A program made the position numbers and the translations under genes. From Suilimivivens sp963650485 (lineage in GTDB: Bacteria > Bacillota > Clostridia > Lachnospirales > Lachnospiraceae), in NCBI GenBank assembly GCA_963650485.1, contig CAVJLN010000011.1:5699-69698 (forward strand): DNA of 64,000 bases, in the 5' to 3' direction. Of this stretch, positions 26,519 to 35,363 are shown piece by piece (position 1 is the stretch's first letter; the number at the start of each line of letters is the position of its first letter). The notes under the pieces are model-generated. The model worked only from the letters and a program-made list of their open reading frames with translations. It was not told the origin of the DNA and made no database searches.

Positions 26519-28968
26519 CTGCCCACCTCCAGTTTTTTCTTATATGTTTTATTTTCTCTTTTATTGCGGAAAAAACCTCCGATGACCTGTTTCATTCCAC
26601 GAAAGAAATGTCCATTTACTACTTTCACCATTCCCTCTGTCATCTCCATACTCACCATTCCTTCGGTCATTTTCGCAATTCCTCGAAATGGCATATTAAA
26701 AACAAAGAGAACATTTAAGTTTGTTTTTCCCTGTTTCTCACTTTTTTCTTTTATTCTGATCAACTGCTTCCATACAAACCTCGCCAGGCGGCTCTTCGCA
26801 TAATACATCTGGCAGAGGGAATCATTTAATCCCAACTCACCGCTCCAGTTTCCGTTTGGAATTGGTCGTCCTAAAAGTGTGGTAAATTCGGTATCGCTTA
26901 TTTTTTTCACTTTTCCTGTGTAATAGGAGGGAAGTGCTTTTCTATCATAGGGAAAGTTTGTCGTATACAACTTAAGTATATCTTCTTCATCCGGTGCAAG
27001 CTTCAGATCTCCCTGCAGACGGATATCTGTCGAACTCGCCCCTATCAGGATCTGATAGATACCACTCTCCACTTCCCAACGGCCTGTTTTCACATTCCAA
27101 TAGCGAAAGGTCTTATCATCAAAGGGTATCTCCACGTTCCTGCTCTCTCCCGATTTCAAAAATACCTTTGCAAAGCCTTTCAGCTCTTTTTGCGGTCGAA
27201 ATACTTTCGCATCCGGCAAACCTATGTAGAGCTGTGTGATTTCCGCACCATCCTTCCCACCGGTATTCGTAATTTTAAAGCTTACTTTATCTTTCTCTAT
27301 TTTCAAATCGGAGTAAGAGAATGTCGTATAAGACAGCCCATATCCGAATGGATACCTCACCAAAGCCTTTGCCGTGTCATAATAACGATATCCTATATAA
27401 ATACTCTCCCGGTACTCCGCATTTCTCTCCCTGCCTGGGAAATGATTGAAGGCCGGTGTATCTTCATAGTGAAGAGGATATGTCTCCGCCAGCTTCCCGG
27501 ATGGATTGATCTTCCCGGTTAAAATATCGAGAACGGCACTGGCTCCCGCTTCTCCTGTCAGGTATCCATGCAGGATCGCCTTGCAATCTTTCTCCCACTC
27601 CATCTCAACAGGCGAACCACCGCTCAACACTCCGATCACCTTTGAATTCACCTTGGCAAGTTCCGAAAGGAGACGAATCTGACTTTTGGGAATACGCATG
27701 TGCTCCCGATCCTTTCCTTCCGTTTCGCTTAATTCGTCCAGACCAAAGAAATACAGTACTACATCTGCTTTCTCAGCAATAGATACAGCCTCCTTGAGCC
27801 AATCAGCATTCAAGGGCTCAGCTTTTTCTGCTTGTTTATACCCTTCCGCAAATCCAACAATTTCCAACGAATACCCGGCAATTTTCTCAAGGACATTCTC
27901 CACACGAACCGCATTTACCAAAGAGGAGCCAGCCCCCTGATATCTCGGATTTTTTGCAAAATCTCCGATTACCGCGACCTTCTGTCCCCCGGAAAGTGGA
28001 AGTATTCCATCTTCATTTTTCAAAAGGACTGCGCTCTCGCCAGCCGCTTTTGCCGCCAATGCATGATGTTCAACCTCCTTACTCTCTTGTTTATCCCCTG
28101 CTGCCGTCAGTAATAACACAGCCTCCAGAAGCCGTTCTACGCAGGCATTGATCTGTTCTTCTGAAATACAGCCTTCCTCCACTGCCTTTAGAAGCTGCCT
28201 CGCAGAATCCAGTCCTGGTGAAGGCATCTCCAGATCTGAACCAGCTGCTACGCCCCTCACGTGATCGTTTGAGCCGCCCCAGTCTGTCACTACAAAACCA
28301 TCAAAGCCCCACTCGTCACGCAGAATGTCCCGAAGCATATGAGAATTTTCATTGGCATAAGTTTCATTGACCTGATTGTAACTGCTCATAATCGCTTTCG
28401 GATGACCTTCCCGTACAGCAATCTCGAACCCCGTCAGATAAATTTCACGAAGCGTGCGCTCATCCAGCACGGAATTCACCGACATTCTCCGAAGTTCCTG
28501 ACTATTTACTGCAAAATGTTTCGGACACGCACCTACGCCTTCAGCCTGAATTCCCCGAATATAGGCTGCTGCCAGCTTTCCCGCCAGATAAGGGTCTTCC
28601 GAAAAATACTCAAAATTCCGACCACACAGAGGACTCCGCTTCATATTCAATCCTGGTCCTAAGAGCACATTAACCCCCAGACCCTTTGCCTCTTTTCCCA
28701 GTGCCTGCCCTATTTTTTCCGCAAGGGAAACATCCCAGCTGTTTGCCACGGTTGCCGCACTGGGAAAACAGGTGGCCGGAAGAGACGGATTCAGTCCCAG
28801 ATGATCGCCTGCCCCATCCTGTCTGCGCACCCCGCTTGGGCCATCGGAAAAGAACAGGGATGGAATGGACAGACGTGGGAAATCCCACGTCTGCCATTCG
28901 TTCTTGCCACTCAGGAAGGCTGATTTTTCTTCAATTGTCATTTCAGCAATGATATCCTTACTTTTCAT
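26515..28968 (-). CDS. glycoside hydrolase family 3 (beta-glucosidase-like)
   Basis: 817 residues with the standard GH3 order: TIM barrel (FFSDGPSGVRRQ, GRNFEYFSEDPYLAGK, CPKHFAVNSQE, nucleophile Asp in VVTDWGGSND at about residue 227), the sandwich domain (AVLLKNEDGILPL, FGLDELSETEGKDREHM) and a fibronectin-III-like domain (YPFGYGLSYTTFSYS, ITNTGGKDGAEITQLYI). No signal peptide, so it is cytosolic and likely splits imported oligosaccharides. A basic ~100-residue tail carries MTEGMV twice. Operon with the lipoprotein upstream and GtrA-like gene downstream. Confidence 0.93.
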   Translation of the reverse strand: MKSKDIIAEMTIEEKSAFLSGKNEWQTWDFPRLSIPSLFFSDGPSGVRRQDGAGDHLGLNPSLPATCFPSAATVANSWDVSLAEKIGQALGKEAKGLGVNVLLGPGLNMKRSPLCGRNFEYFSEDPYLAGKLAAAYIRGIQAEGVGACPKHFAVNSQELRRMSVNSVLDERTLREIYLTGFEIAVREGHPKAIMSSYNQVNETYANENSHMLRDILRDEWGFDGFVVTDWGGSNDHVRGVAAGSDLEMPSPGLDSARQLLKAVEEGCISEEQINACVERLLEAVLLLTAAGDKQESKEVEHHALAAKAAGESAVLLKNEDGILPLSGGQKVAVIGDFAKNPRYQGAGSSLVNAVRVENVLEKIAGYSLEIVGFAEGYKQAEKAEPLNADWLKEAVSIAEKADVVLYFFGLDELSETEGKDREHMRIPKSQIRLLSELAKVNSKVIGVLSGGSPVEMEWEKDCKAILHGYLTGEAGASAVLDILTGKINPSGKLAETYPLHYEDTPAFNHFPGRERNAEYRESIYIGYRYYDTAKALVRYPFGYGLSYTTFSYSDLKIEKDKVSFKITNTGGKDGAEITQLYIGLPDAKVFRPQKELKGFAKVFLKSGESRNVEIPFDDKTFRYWNVKTGRWEVESGIYQILIGASSTDIRLQGDLKLAPDEEDILKLYTTNFPYDRKALPSYYTGKVKKISDTEFTTLLGRPIPNGNWSGELGLNDSLCQMYYAKSRLARFVWKQLIRIKEKSEKQGKTNLNVLFVFNMPFRGIAKMTEGMVSMEMTEGMVKVVNGHFFRGMKQVIGGFFRNKRENKTYKKKLEVGR

Positions 28969-28989
28969 TAATAATCAACCTTTCAGTCC

Positions 28990-30321
28990 TTATTCTTCAT
29001 CCACTACTGCTGTAGAACGGTCGTAATTCAATGTCACTGTACCATCTTCATTTTCTATCCACGTACCTTCCACTGTACAAGGAGCAAAATTCAGGCCAGA
29101 ACCTTTCACCTCAATCCACACCATCTCGCGGCCATCCAACGCCAGCTTAAACGTTCCGTCCTCGTAGATTTCAAGAGTTCCCGTAATCGGTCCCTCCATC
29201 TCAGTGAGCATACCAAAATCACTCATATAGACAGCATTTCCATTAGAATCTGCCACTTCTACTGAATAAGCGTGTAAAGCTTCATCCGTAGTGTCTGTAG
29301 GTGTAGCTGTAAAGTATTCGCTGTATTCTTCCTGCCATGTGGCTGTAGCCTCTGCATTCTGCACACTATAACCAACTGAACTGTAAGGGGTGAAAGAATA
29401 CCACACACCAATGGAACCACCGGTTTCCAAATCAAAGTTCTCTGCAACCATAGGATAATCCAGAAAACTATAACGGCTCGTGTCACAATATCCATATCCC
29501 CACGAAACAGCGTTTTCCTTACTGCTTACTGTCACCGTTCCCACTTCTGTCTCTGCACTTGGGTTGGTAACGATCAATTCATCCCAGGTAGCCGATGCGG
29601 TGATATCATAGGTTGCATCCTTCTTCACGTCCGTGGTTGATACAATAAATTTATCATCAATCAGAGTCAGATCTTCCAAAGTCAGATTGATAACATCCGA
29701 TGCATCATCTTTATTGGTAAGAACCACCTCAAGAAGCTCGGGATAAGCTGTAAACTTATAATCCCCGATACTCGTCATCTGTACACTCAAAGTGCCGGAA
29801 AAACTATCCCATAGATAAGCATAAGCTGGTTCTGCCACTGTACCGGTCAGCAAATACTCACAGGATGCAGCTTCCGATTTCCGGTACACTTCATCTGTCA
29901 CTTCAGGATATGCAACCACCTCAATGCGGTAATCTCCATAGCCAAAGCTCATACTGTCCGAAAGGTTTCCTGTATAAGTTCCGCTTCCATCCTCTGCAAT
30001 ATTATCGCTGATCTGAATGTAACCGTCCCCTTCCGTGCCATTGGCATCGTACATATAGACGATGTAATAGCTGGAGTTTTCCACCCCGGTAAACGTATAG
30101 TTGCCTTCCTCATCCACAGCCAGATTCCCCGGAGTCTCCAATGCTGTTTTGTTTGATTTTTCCTCTGAGGACGAGCTGTTGCTGCCTGAGAGTCCGGAAA
30201 GTCGACTGGAAACTGCACTGAAATACTGTTCTGTACTTTCTTTCATACTGCTGCCGCAACCGGCAAGTCCCAAACTTGTGATCATTAACAGAGCCACTGC
30301 CATCCATCTTTTCTTTTTCAT
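28990..30321 (-). CDS. lipoprotein of unknown function, beta-rich
   Basis: 443 residues. A lipoprotein signal ends in LAGC with Cys22 as the lipidated residue, followed by a Ser-rich linker and several beta-rich segments with repeated Y/W/G patterns (YDANGTEGDGYIQI, YGDYRIEVVAYPEV, WIENEDGTVTLNYD). The last ~90 residues resemble the small beta domain in which predicted product is measured against 'EGTWIENEDGTVTL', seen in many Lachnospiraceae extracellular proteins. Placed between two GH3 genes; it may bind or present carbohydrate at the surface (inference). It begins in an ATGA overlap with the upstream small membrane protein. Confidence 0.75.
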   Translation of the reverse strand: MKKKRWMAVALLMITSLGLAGCGSSMKESTEQYFSAVSSRLSGLSGSNSSSSEEKSNKTALETPGNLAVDEEGNYTFTGVENSSYYIVYMYDANGTEGDGYIQISDNIAEDGSGTYTGNLSDSMSFGYGDYRIEVVAYPEVTDEVYRKSEAASCEYLLTGTVAEPAYAYLWDSFSGTLSVQMTSIGDYKFTAYPELLEVVLTNKDDASDVINLTLEDLTLIDDKFIVSTTDVKKDATYDITASATWDELIVTNPSAETEVGTVTVSSKENAVSWGYGYCDTSRYSFLDYPMVAENFDLETGGSIGVWYSFTPYSSVGYSVQNAEATATWQEEYSEYFTATPTDTTDEALHAYSVEVADSNGNAVYMSDFGMLTEMEGPITGTLEIYEDGTFKLALDGREMVWIEVKGSGLNFAPCTVEGTWIENEDGTVTLNYDRSTAVVDEE

Positions 30322-30740
30322 CGCTCCACTTCCTCCTTTTCCTTTCTGGTAAAGCAGGATACAATATTACAGATGATTGCAGCTAAATATAGTACAAGCA
30401 AAAGAATCACCTTTACCACACCGCCCTCGGAATTGTACATATCAAAGTTGCCATACCAGTCTGCCCATACATTATAGCTGTTTATCACAAACAGACCCAT
30501 GGCAAAGCTTACGCAGAACGTACCGACAAAAGAACCCAATTCCGTAATCTTCATATCCACAAAAGCATAGCAGGCAGAAGCCACAGCCCCAAGAAGAAGA
30601 AATCCTGCTACCCCCACATCCGCATATTGTGCATAGGCTGCACCGTAAATACAGAATGCAATCATGCCGATCAATGCAATCACTGCACCTGCCAGAGCTG
30701 CCAGTGCACTAAAGCTCTTTTCTTTCAAATTAAATTTCAT
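30318..30740 (-). CDS. small four-helix membrane protein of unknown function
   Basis: 140 residues with four membrane helices separated by short loops (FSALAALAGAVIALIGMIA, FLLLGAVASACYAFVD, GTFCVSFAMGLFVI, LLVLYLAAIICNIVS). Nothing identifies its activity. It is three bases downstream of the permuted GH3 gene and overlaps the lipoprotein start by an ATGA, so it is co-translated with both. AAGGAGG is 8 bases before the ATG. Confidence 0.75.
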   Translation of the reverse strand: MKFNLKEKSFSALAALAGAVIALIGMIAFCIYGAAYAQYADVGVAGFLLLGAVASACYAFVDMKITELGSFVGTFCVSFAMGLFVINSYNVWADWYGNFDMYNSEGGVVKVILLLVLYLAAIICNIVSCFTRKEKEEVER

Positions 30741-30743
30741 CTT

Positions 30744-33689
30744 CTATGCCTCCTTTCTTACATTTACTTTTTTCTTTACAGATGTAAAAACTGCAAGAAT
30801 AGTAAGCACTGCAAAGCCAATAATTACAGCTACATTGACCACTGCCAGAGTTGTCTCCCATGTAGGGATGACACTGATAACAGTTCCTCCGTCAGCATAA
30901 ATATTCATTCTGGCCGAATGCGCCATCACATACAAATTGTGTTTTGCAGCTGATCTCAGACAGCTAAGCAGATATCCATCATCATTTTCTTCTATGTACT
31001 TGACGATCTGGGTTCCATTCCATCCAGCCGAATCCAGACAGGAGTAGTCATAACCCGCAACTACTTCCTCTTTCGGATTATTATAGAAACCAATATCCAC
31101 ATAACCATCGCTAGTCACATGACCCTTGAATCCCCACTCTCCACGCAGCACATTCGTCAACAGTTCATCATAACTCTTTCCACCCTCAGTACCCATACGG
31201 CTGGTAGTTGTCATAACACTTAAACCTCCGCCTGCAAATGAACCTTCAAAAGCCCGCAGATAAATTTCACGTACAGACTGTTCATTCGCAAACACATTCA
31301 AGCCCTGACGAACTGTCTCATTCTCATTTAAGGCAAGATGCTTGATACAATAAGCAGTTCCAACACTCTGGCATGCCTGCGCTTCATAATAGCCCTGCCA
31401 ATATGCTATCGTGCTGTCTTCAGAATAATATTGACTGATACGTCCTCCAAATGGAGTCCTGTGCATGTTTCCACCGCCATACCAGATTTCGTCATATCCT
31501 TCAAGATAAGCGATCAGGCCCTCGAAATAACCTCTGTCTGTTGCAAGATCAGTATTCCATGTCCGTGAAGTCGTTGGCTCCGATATAAAAGTGAAATCAC
31601 CACCTGCATTACTTCCATCATCAATGCAGTTTCTTCCGATGATTTCGTATTCCGAGATCGTAGTACTTGCTGTGTTATCCGCCATCAAAGCACCCATCTG
31701 TTCAAGTGTCAGCTGATCTACAAAATCCTCCCACTTGTCATCGTCAAAATCCACTCCTATCATATCCGTCAGCTTCAGACCGTTGTCTACTCCCTGGGTA
31801 TACTCTGACACAGAAGGCGCATCTGCCGGTGTCTCGTAATCATAATTTGCATTCAGCCCATCTATAATCTCCTGTGTAGCTTCCAGTTTGTGAGCTTCGG
31901 GATAAGTTCCTTCCCAGTCATTTCTACTTAAATAAGTCAGATCGTATCCAAATGAATTAATGTCTGTAGCTGCGAACTGGTTTGTTACCTCTGCATCGGT
32001 ATAGACAGATGTACTATAAGTTTCCGTATCCAGTTCTTCTTTTGTCCATGTATAAGTCTTGGAAGCGTCGCCATCAGCAGTCATGTTATCCGCTGCTGTA
32101 TATCCTTTTGCTGCCAATATATTATTCATAGCCTCGTGGGCATCATCACCAATTGCAAAATAATAATCTCCCTGACTCAGGATATAGGTTCCTGCACCAT
32201 TCGTGTCATAGCTTGCCAGGAAATAACCGGACACTGAAATATCCAGAGTCTGGCTCTCGCCTGCTTCCAAAGTATCTGTCTTGTCATAAGCCACCAGTTC
32301 GACAGAAGCTTTCTCCACCAGATTTTCCTTCTCGTAATCACCATAAGGTGTCTGCGCGTAGATCTCAATAACGTCCTTTCCTGCTACATCTCCGGTATTT
32401 TTTACCGTAACAGTAATCGTATAGGTATCACTGCTTTCGTTATAGGAAACAGAATCCAATGTCTGTTCAAATGTCGTATAAGACAATCCATAGCCAAACG
32501 GATAACACATCTCTTCTGCGTAATTCCATGCGTTTCCTGCGGTAGAGCCTACTTTGCTGTCTGCATTCCCGTTACTCATAACTACATCTTCATAGCGGGT
32601 TTCATAATACTTGTAACCCACATAAATATTCTCCAGATAAAGCAGATAATTATCAATATTCATGCCTTCAGAATCATTTGCTGTAGGTACAGCAGCATTT
32701 ACTTCATCCGAATTTGTCCATGAATAATAGTCTTCTGCACAATATACAGTAGCCGGAGCAGACAGAGAATTCGATGCATAAGTATCTGTCAGATGTCCAG
32801 AGGGGTTCACCTCGCCAGACAGAATCTTTGCCAGACCTTCACAACCATAGCTTCCAAGTTCCCCGGTCACCACTGCCGCATCAATATCATATTCCTTCAG
32901 GAAATTCAGCTCCATAAAAAAGTCTGAACCAATGATCACAACGATGCGGTCAAAAACTCCCTCTGCCTTCTGCTCTGCCAGATAAGCAATAAGATCTTCT
33001 TCATTCTGACTCAGATCCAGAAAATGACGTGGTGTTCCATCTTCGTATGTATCCGTAGCAGAATACTTGCTCACATCATTGCCTTCTCCGCCATCTCTCG
33101 TAAGTACGGCTACCGCCACATCATTGTAGTCATCTTTCCATGTCTTCTCCTGAGATGTCACCTTATCAATCTCAGCCTCAACTACTGCTGTATTGCTGGT
33201 GCTTTGCAGTTCCTTATAAACATCTGTACACAGAACTTCATTGATATTGTCTGCTCCAAACTCATTCTCCATAGCATCCAGGAAGGATGTGGCAGTCATA
33301 TAACTGGCTGTACGGGTTGAAAACATTGACCCATTTACAGATGCATTTCCGAAAATAGTCATCCGGCTTCCTTTTTCAATCGGAAGTGCATCATTTTCAT
33401 TTTTTAAAAGAACAATTCCCTCCTCTGCAGTATCTACATTAGAAGCTGCCGCATCTGCATATACATCCACCAGAGCATCCGAATTATAGCCATATTCGTT
33501 CTCATAATAATAGGCGCTCGTTCCGGTTTCCTCTCCATTTTCATTGACAACAACCCGGGTGGAAATTCCTAATAACATATTGATCGTGCCATTGTACTTA
33601 TAGACCAGATTCGTAACTGACATTGTAATACACATCACAAATGCCATCACTGCTGCCGACCCCCGAATAATTGCTGACTTCTTTTTCAT
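30744..33689 (-). CDS. membrane-anchored GH3 glycosidase with permuted domain order
   Basis: About 981 residues. An N-terminal membrane helix (VMAFVMCITMSVTNLVY) is followed by the GH3 C-terminal sandwich (GIVLLKNENDALPIE, GELGSYGCEGLAKILSGEVNPSG), a fibronectin-III-like domain (YPFGYGLSYTTFEQ, VTVKNTGDVAGKDVIEIYA), and only then the TIM barrel (GGNMHRTPFGGRISQYYSED, CIKHLALNENE, Asp of HVTSDGYVDIGF as probable nucleophile). A second helix near the C-terminus (VAVIIGFAVLTILAVF) would anchor the other end. Reversed-order GH3 enzymes are known from rumen Clostridia. Start at 33689, coupled by ATGA to the small ORF upstream; the frame is open from 33812. Confidence 0.9.
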   Translation of the reverse strand: MKKKSAIIRGSAAVMAFVMCITMSVTNLVYKYNGTINMLLGISTRVVVNENGEETGTSAYYYENEYGYNSDALVDVYADAAASNVDTAEEGIVLLKNENDALPIEKGSRMTIFGNASVNGSMFSTRTASYMTATSFLDAMENEFGADNINEVLCTDVYKELQSTSNTAVVEAEIDKVTSQEKTWKDDYNDVAVAVLTRDGGEGNDVSKYSATDTYEDGTPRHFLDLSQNEEDLIAYLAEQKAEGVFDRIVVIIGSDFFMELNFLKEYDIDAAVVTGELGSYGCEGLAKILSGEVNPSGHLTDTYASNSLSAPATVYCAEDYYSWTNSDEVNAAVPTANDSEGMNIDNYLLYLENIYVGYKYYETRYEDVVMSNGNADSKVGSTAGNAWNYAEEMCYPFGYGLSYTTFEQTLDSVSYNESSDTYTITVTVKNTGDVAGKDVIEIYAQTPYGDYEKENLVEKASVELVAYDKTDTLEAGESQTLDISVSGYFLASYDTNGAGTYILSQGDYYFAIGDDAHEAMNNILAAKGYTAADNMTADGDASKTYTWTKEELDTETYSTSVYTDAEVTNQFAATDINSFGYDLTYLSRNDWEGTYPEAHKLEATQEIIDGLNANYDYETPADAPSVSEYTQGVDNGLKLTDMIGVDFDDDKWEDFVDQLTLEQMGALMADNTASTTISEYEIIGRNCIDDGSNAGGDFTFISEPTTSRTWNTDLATDRGYFEGLIAYLEGYDEIWYGGGNMHRTPFGGRISQYYSEDSTIAYWQGYYEAQACQSVGTAYCIKHLALNENETVRQGLNVFANEQSVREIYLRAFEGSFAGGGLSVMTTTSRMGTEGGKSYDELLTNVLRGEWGFKGHVTSDGYVDIGFYNNPKEEVVAGYDYSCLDSAGWNGTQIVKYIEENDDGYLLSCLRSAAKHNLYVMAHSARMNIYADGGTVISVIPTWETTLAVVNVAVIIGFAVLTILAVFTSVKKKVNVRKEA

Positions 33690-33760
33690 AATATCCCTGT
33701 CTCCTCCTTTCTTTGATCTGCCCGTGCTTTCCGGGCATACACTCTTTGATTTTTTTGCAT
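33686..33760 (-). CDS. 24-codon leader ORF coupled to the permuted GH3 gene
   Basis: ATG at 33758-33760 lies 7 bases after a perfect AAGGAGG and opens 24 sense codons (beginning MQKNQRVYARKARAD) that end in a TGA overlapping the GH3 ATG as ATGA. The peptide is strongly basic with no signal or membrane helix. The GH3 start itself has a poorly spaced ribosome site, so GH3 translation may depend on this ORF. A short hairpin (GCCCG/CGGGC) lies inside it. It may be only a translation-control leader and not a working peptide. Confidence 0.6.
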   Translation of the reverse strand: MQKNQRVYARKARADQRKEETGIL

Positions 33761-33807
33761 AACATACCCTCCTTACTTTTTCGACAGTTCTTGGATAAAC
33801 ATACTCT

Positions 33808-33868
33808 ATCATATTTCCTGACGAACTTTTTTGTTTCGCACAAATTGCTGTTTTTCTTCACAAACTGT
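33808..33868 (-). promoter_or_regulatory. possible LytTR-regulated promoter of the GH3 operon
   Basis: On the minus strand, ACAGTTTGT (33860-33868) matches the published LytTR half-site pattern at every position, and a weaker copy CAATTTGT lies 20 bases on (33839-33847). A -10-like TATGAT follows at 33808-33813 without a good -35, as expected for an activated promoter. Spacing of the two repeats is about one base short of the usual 21-23, so this is tentative. The LytTR response regulator is encoded 1.5 kb upstream. Confidence 0.45.
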
Positions 33869-33890
33869 TTTTTTTATGGTATTTTCTATC

Positions 33891-33934
33891 AAAAAATAAC
33901 GTCGAAATTTGGGCATTCTGCCAATTTCGACGTT
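33891..33934 (-). terminator. terminator after the sensor kinase gene
   Basis: AACGTCGAAATT (33898-33909) pairs perfectly with AATTTCGACGTT (33923-33934), with a small inner stem. On the minus strand it is followed by ATTTTTTG. It separates the two-component operon from the GH3 operon. Confidence 0.92.
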
Positions 33935-33991
33935 CATTAGTCAATATATTCTGTTTTTCCTTCTCCACTTTCCATATGATGCAGGATTTTG

Positions 33992-35317
33992 TTATAAGAT
34001 TACATCCATCGGAATCAGAATTTTCAGGTTAAACCAATCATTCTCTACATTTATGCTCACCTCACCGCCATACTTGTGAACCGTATACCGAAGGCTTTTT
34101 AATCCATAGCCATGAAACTGAGCTTCTTTTTTCGTTGTCACCGGCAGATCTTCCTGAAATTTTAATTTGCCTTCATAATAGTTCTCAAATCGGACGATCA
34201 GAAAGCTTTTCTGCAGGAAAGCACTGACATGGATCAGACGCTTCTCTTTCTCCTTAATCTGTTTCTCGCACTCAATAGCATTATCCAGGGCATTTCCAAA
34301 AATTGAACAAATATCCATTGCATCCATGAAGTCAAACAGCTTTCCATCCAGCACGCAGGTCATGAAAATATCATTTCTCATGCAGACAAGGTTTTTGGAT
34401 GTAAGAAGCGTATCCAACACCTGATTGCCAGTGCGATTCTGGACTTCATAACTTTTCAGATCATCCTCCAGCTTATCCAGGTACTCTCCCCGCTTCTTTG
34501 CGTCCTCCTCTGCCCGAAGCGCAATGATGTGGTGTTTCAGATCATGATATTTATAATTGATCAGATCCATCGCCTCCTGCGACTGCTGGTATTGGATATA
34601 CTGGTTATGAAGAATACTCTGCACGCTCTCCAGCTCGTGGTTCATGCGAAGCTCAATGCGCTGCACATGATAGGCATACATAATTGCCACACCCCCAAGG
34701 TCAATCAACGTCCGCACATTGAAGATTTCCGAGCTGTACCGTCCACCAAACACCGTATTGACGGATACAAATCCAAGATTACTCATAAGAAAGACTGCAA
34801 GTGCAATAATCAGATAGGAAACCAGCTCCTTGTTCGTTACGAAATAGATTTTCTCCTTTGACGCATAGCGACGATAGAGCATCCAGATGATCAGATAAAC
34901 CATCCCGTAAATGACTATCATCCATATATAACGGAAAACTGCATTTTGAAAGCCCCAGTTTACCATAAGATAGCAATAAGTCTGCCATTCCAGTGACGCG
35001 GCAAATTCTGCCACCACAAAAGCCCGGATACAATAGTATCCCGCATCTCTGGCGCTCAGATCCCCACACAGGTAAATATAGCCGTACATAATTCCCACAG
35101 CCACCATCATACATAAAATCCACAAAATATCATTCAAGCCATCTGTCAATATTAAAAAGATTGATTGCAGCACCAGTACCGCTCCGGACACTCCCACAAA
35201 CTTCCAACCAGAAAATCGCTGTTTCACTTCCAGAATACAGAACAGGCAGGCAAGCCACTCTGCAATCGCCGTGTAAAATCTCGGAATATCCGGTAAAACT
35301 GTATTGATCCCTATCAT
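33992..35317 (-). CDS. GHKL-type sensor histidine kinase
   Basis: About 441 residues. Six to seven membrane helices fill the first ~220 residues with little outside the membrane, then a coiled coil leads to YHDLKHH (the AgrC/LytS-style His box) and a GHKL ATPase with IFGNALDNAIE (N box) and GYGLKSLRYTV (G box). It probably phosphorylates the LytTR regulator encoded just upstream. AGGAGG six bases before the ATG at 35317 sets the start, although the frame is open from a GTG at 35335. Signal unknown; a peptide or membrane cue is usual for this class. Confidence 0.9.
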   Translation of the reverse strand: MIGINTVLPDIPRFYTAIAEWLACLFCILEVKQRFSGWKFVGVSGAVLVLQSIFLILTDGLNDILWILCMMVAVGIMYGYIYLCGDLSARDAGYYCIRAFVVAEFAASLEWQTYCYLMVNWGFQNAVFRYIWMIVIYGMVYLIIWMLYRRYASKEKIYFVTNKELVSYLIIALAVFLMSNLGFVSVNTVFGGRYSSEIFNVRTLIDLGGVAIMYAYHVQRIELRMNHELESVQSILHNQYIQYQQSQEAMDLINYKYHDLKHHIIALRAEEDAKKRGEYLDKLEDDLKSYEVQNRTGNQVLDTLLTSKNLVCMRNDIFMTCVLDGKLFDFMDAMDICSIFGNALDNAIECEKQIKEKEKRLIHVSAFLQKSFLIVRFENYYEGKLKFQEDLPVTTKKEAQFHGYGLKSLRYTVHKYGGEVSINVENDWFNLKILIPMDVIL

Positions 35318-35363
35318 GGTTTTCCTCCTACGCACCTGTTATCATAGAAAGCAGCTGGCCATC

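Noticed and set aside
26620..26680. Internal MTEGMV duplication in the GH3 tail as a functional repeat
   Set aside because: Only two short copies; such Met/Gly-rich tails are a usual feature of related GH3 proteins.
26306..26803. 165-residue plus-strand open frame
   Set aside because: It is a shadow of the GtrA-like and GH3 genes on the other strand; no ribosome site.
33598..33861. 87-residue minus-strand ORF starting at 33861
   Set aside because: It overlaps the GH3 N-terminus in another frame and its start has no ribosome site; the 24-codon ORF at 33686-33760 fits the signals better.
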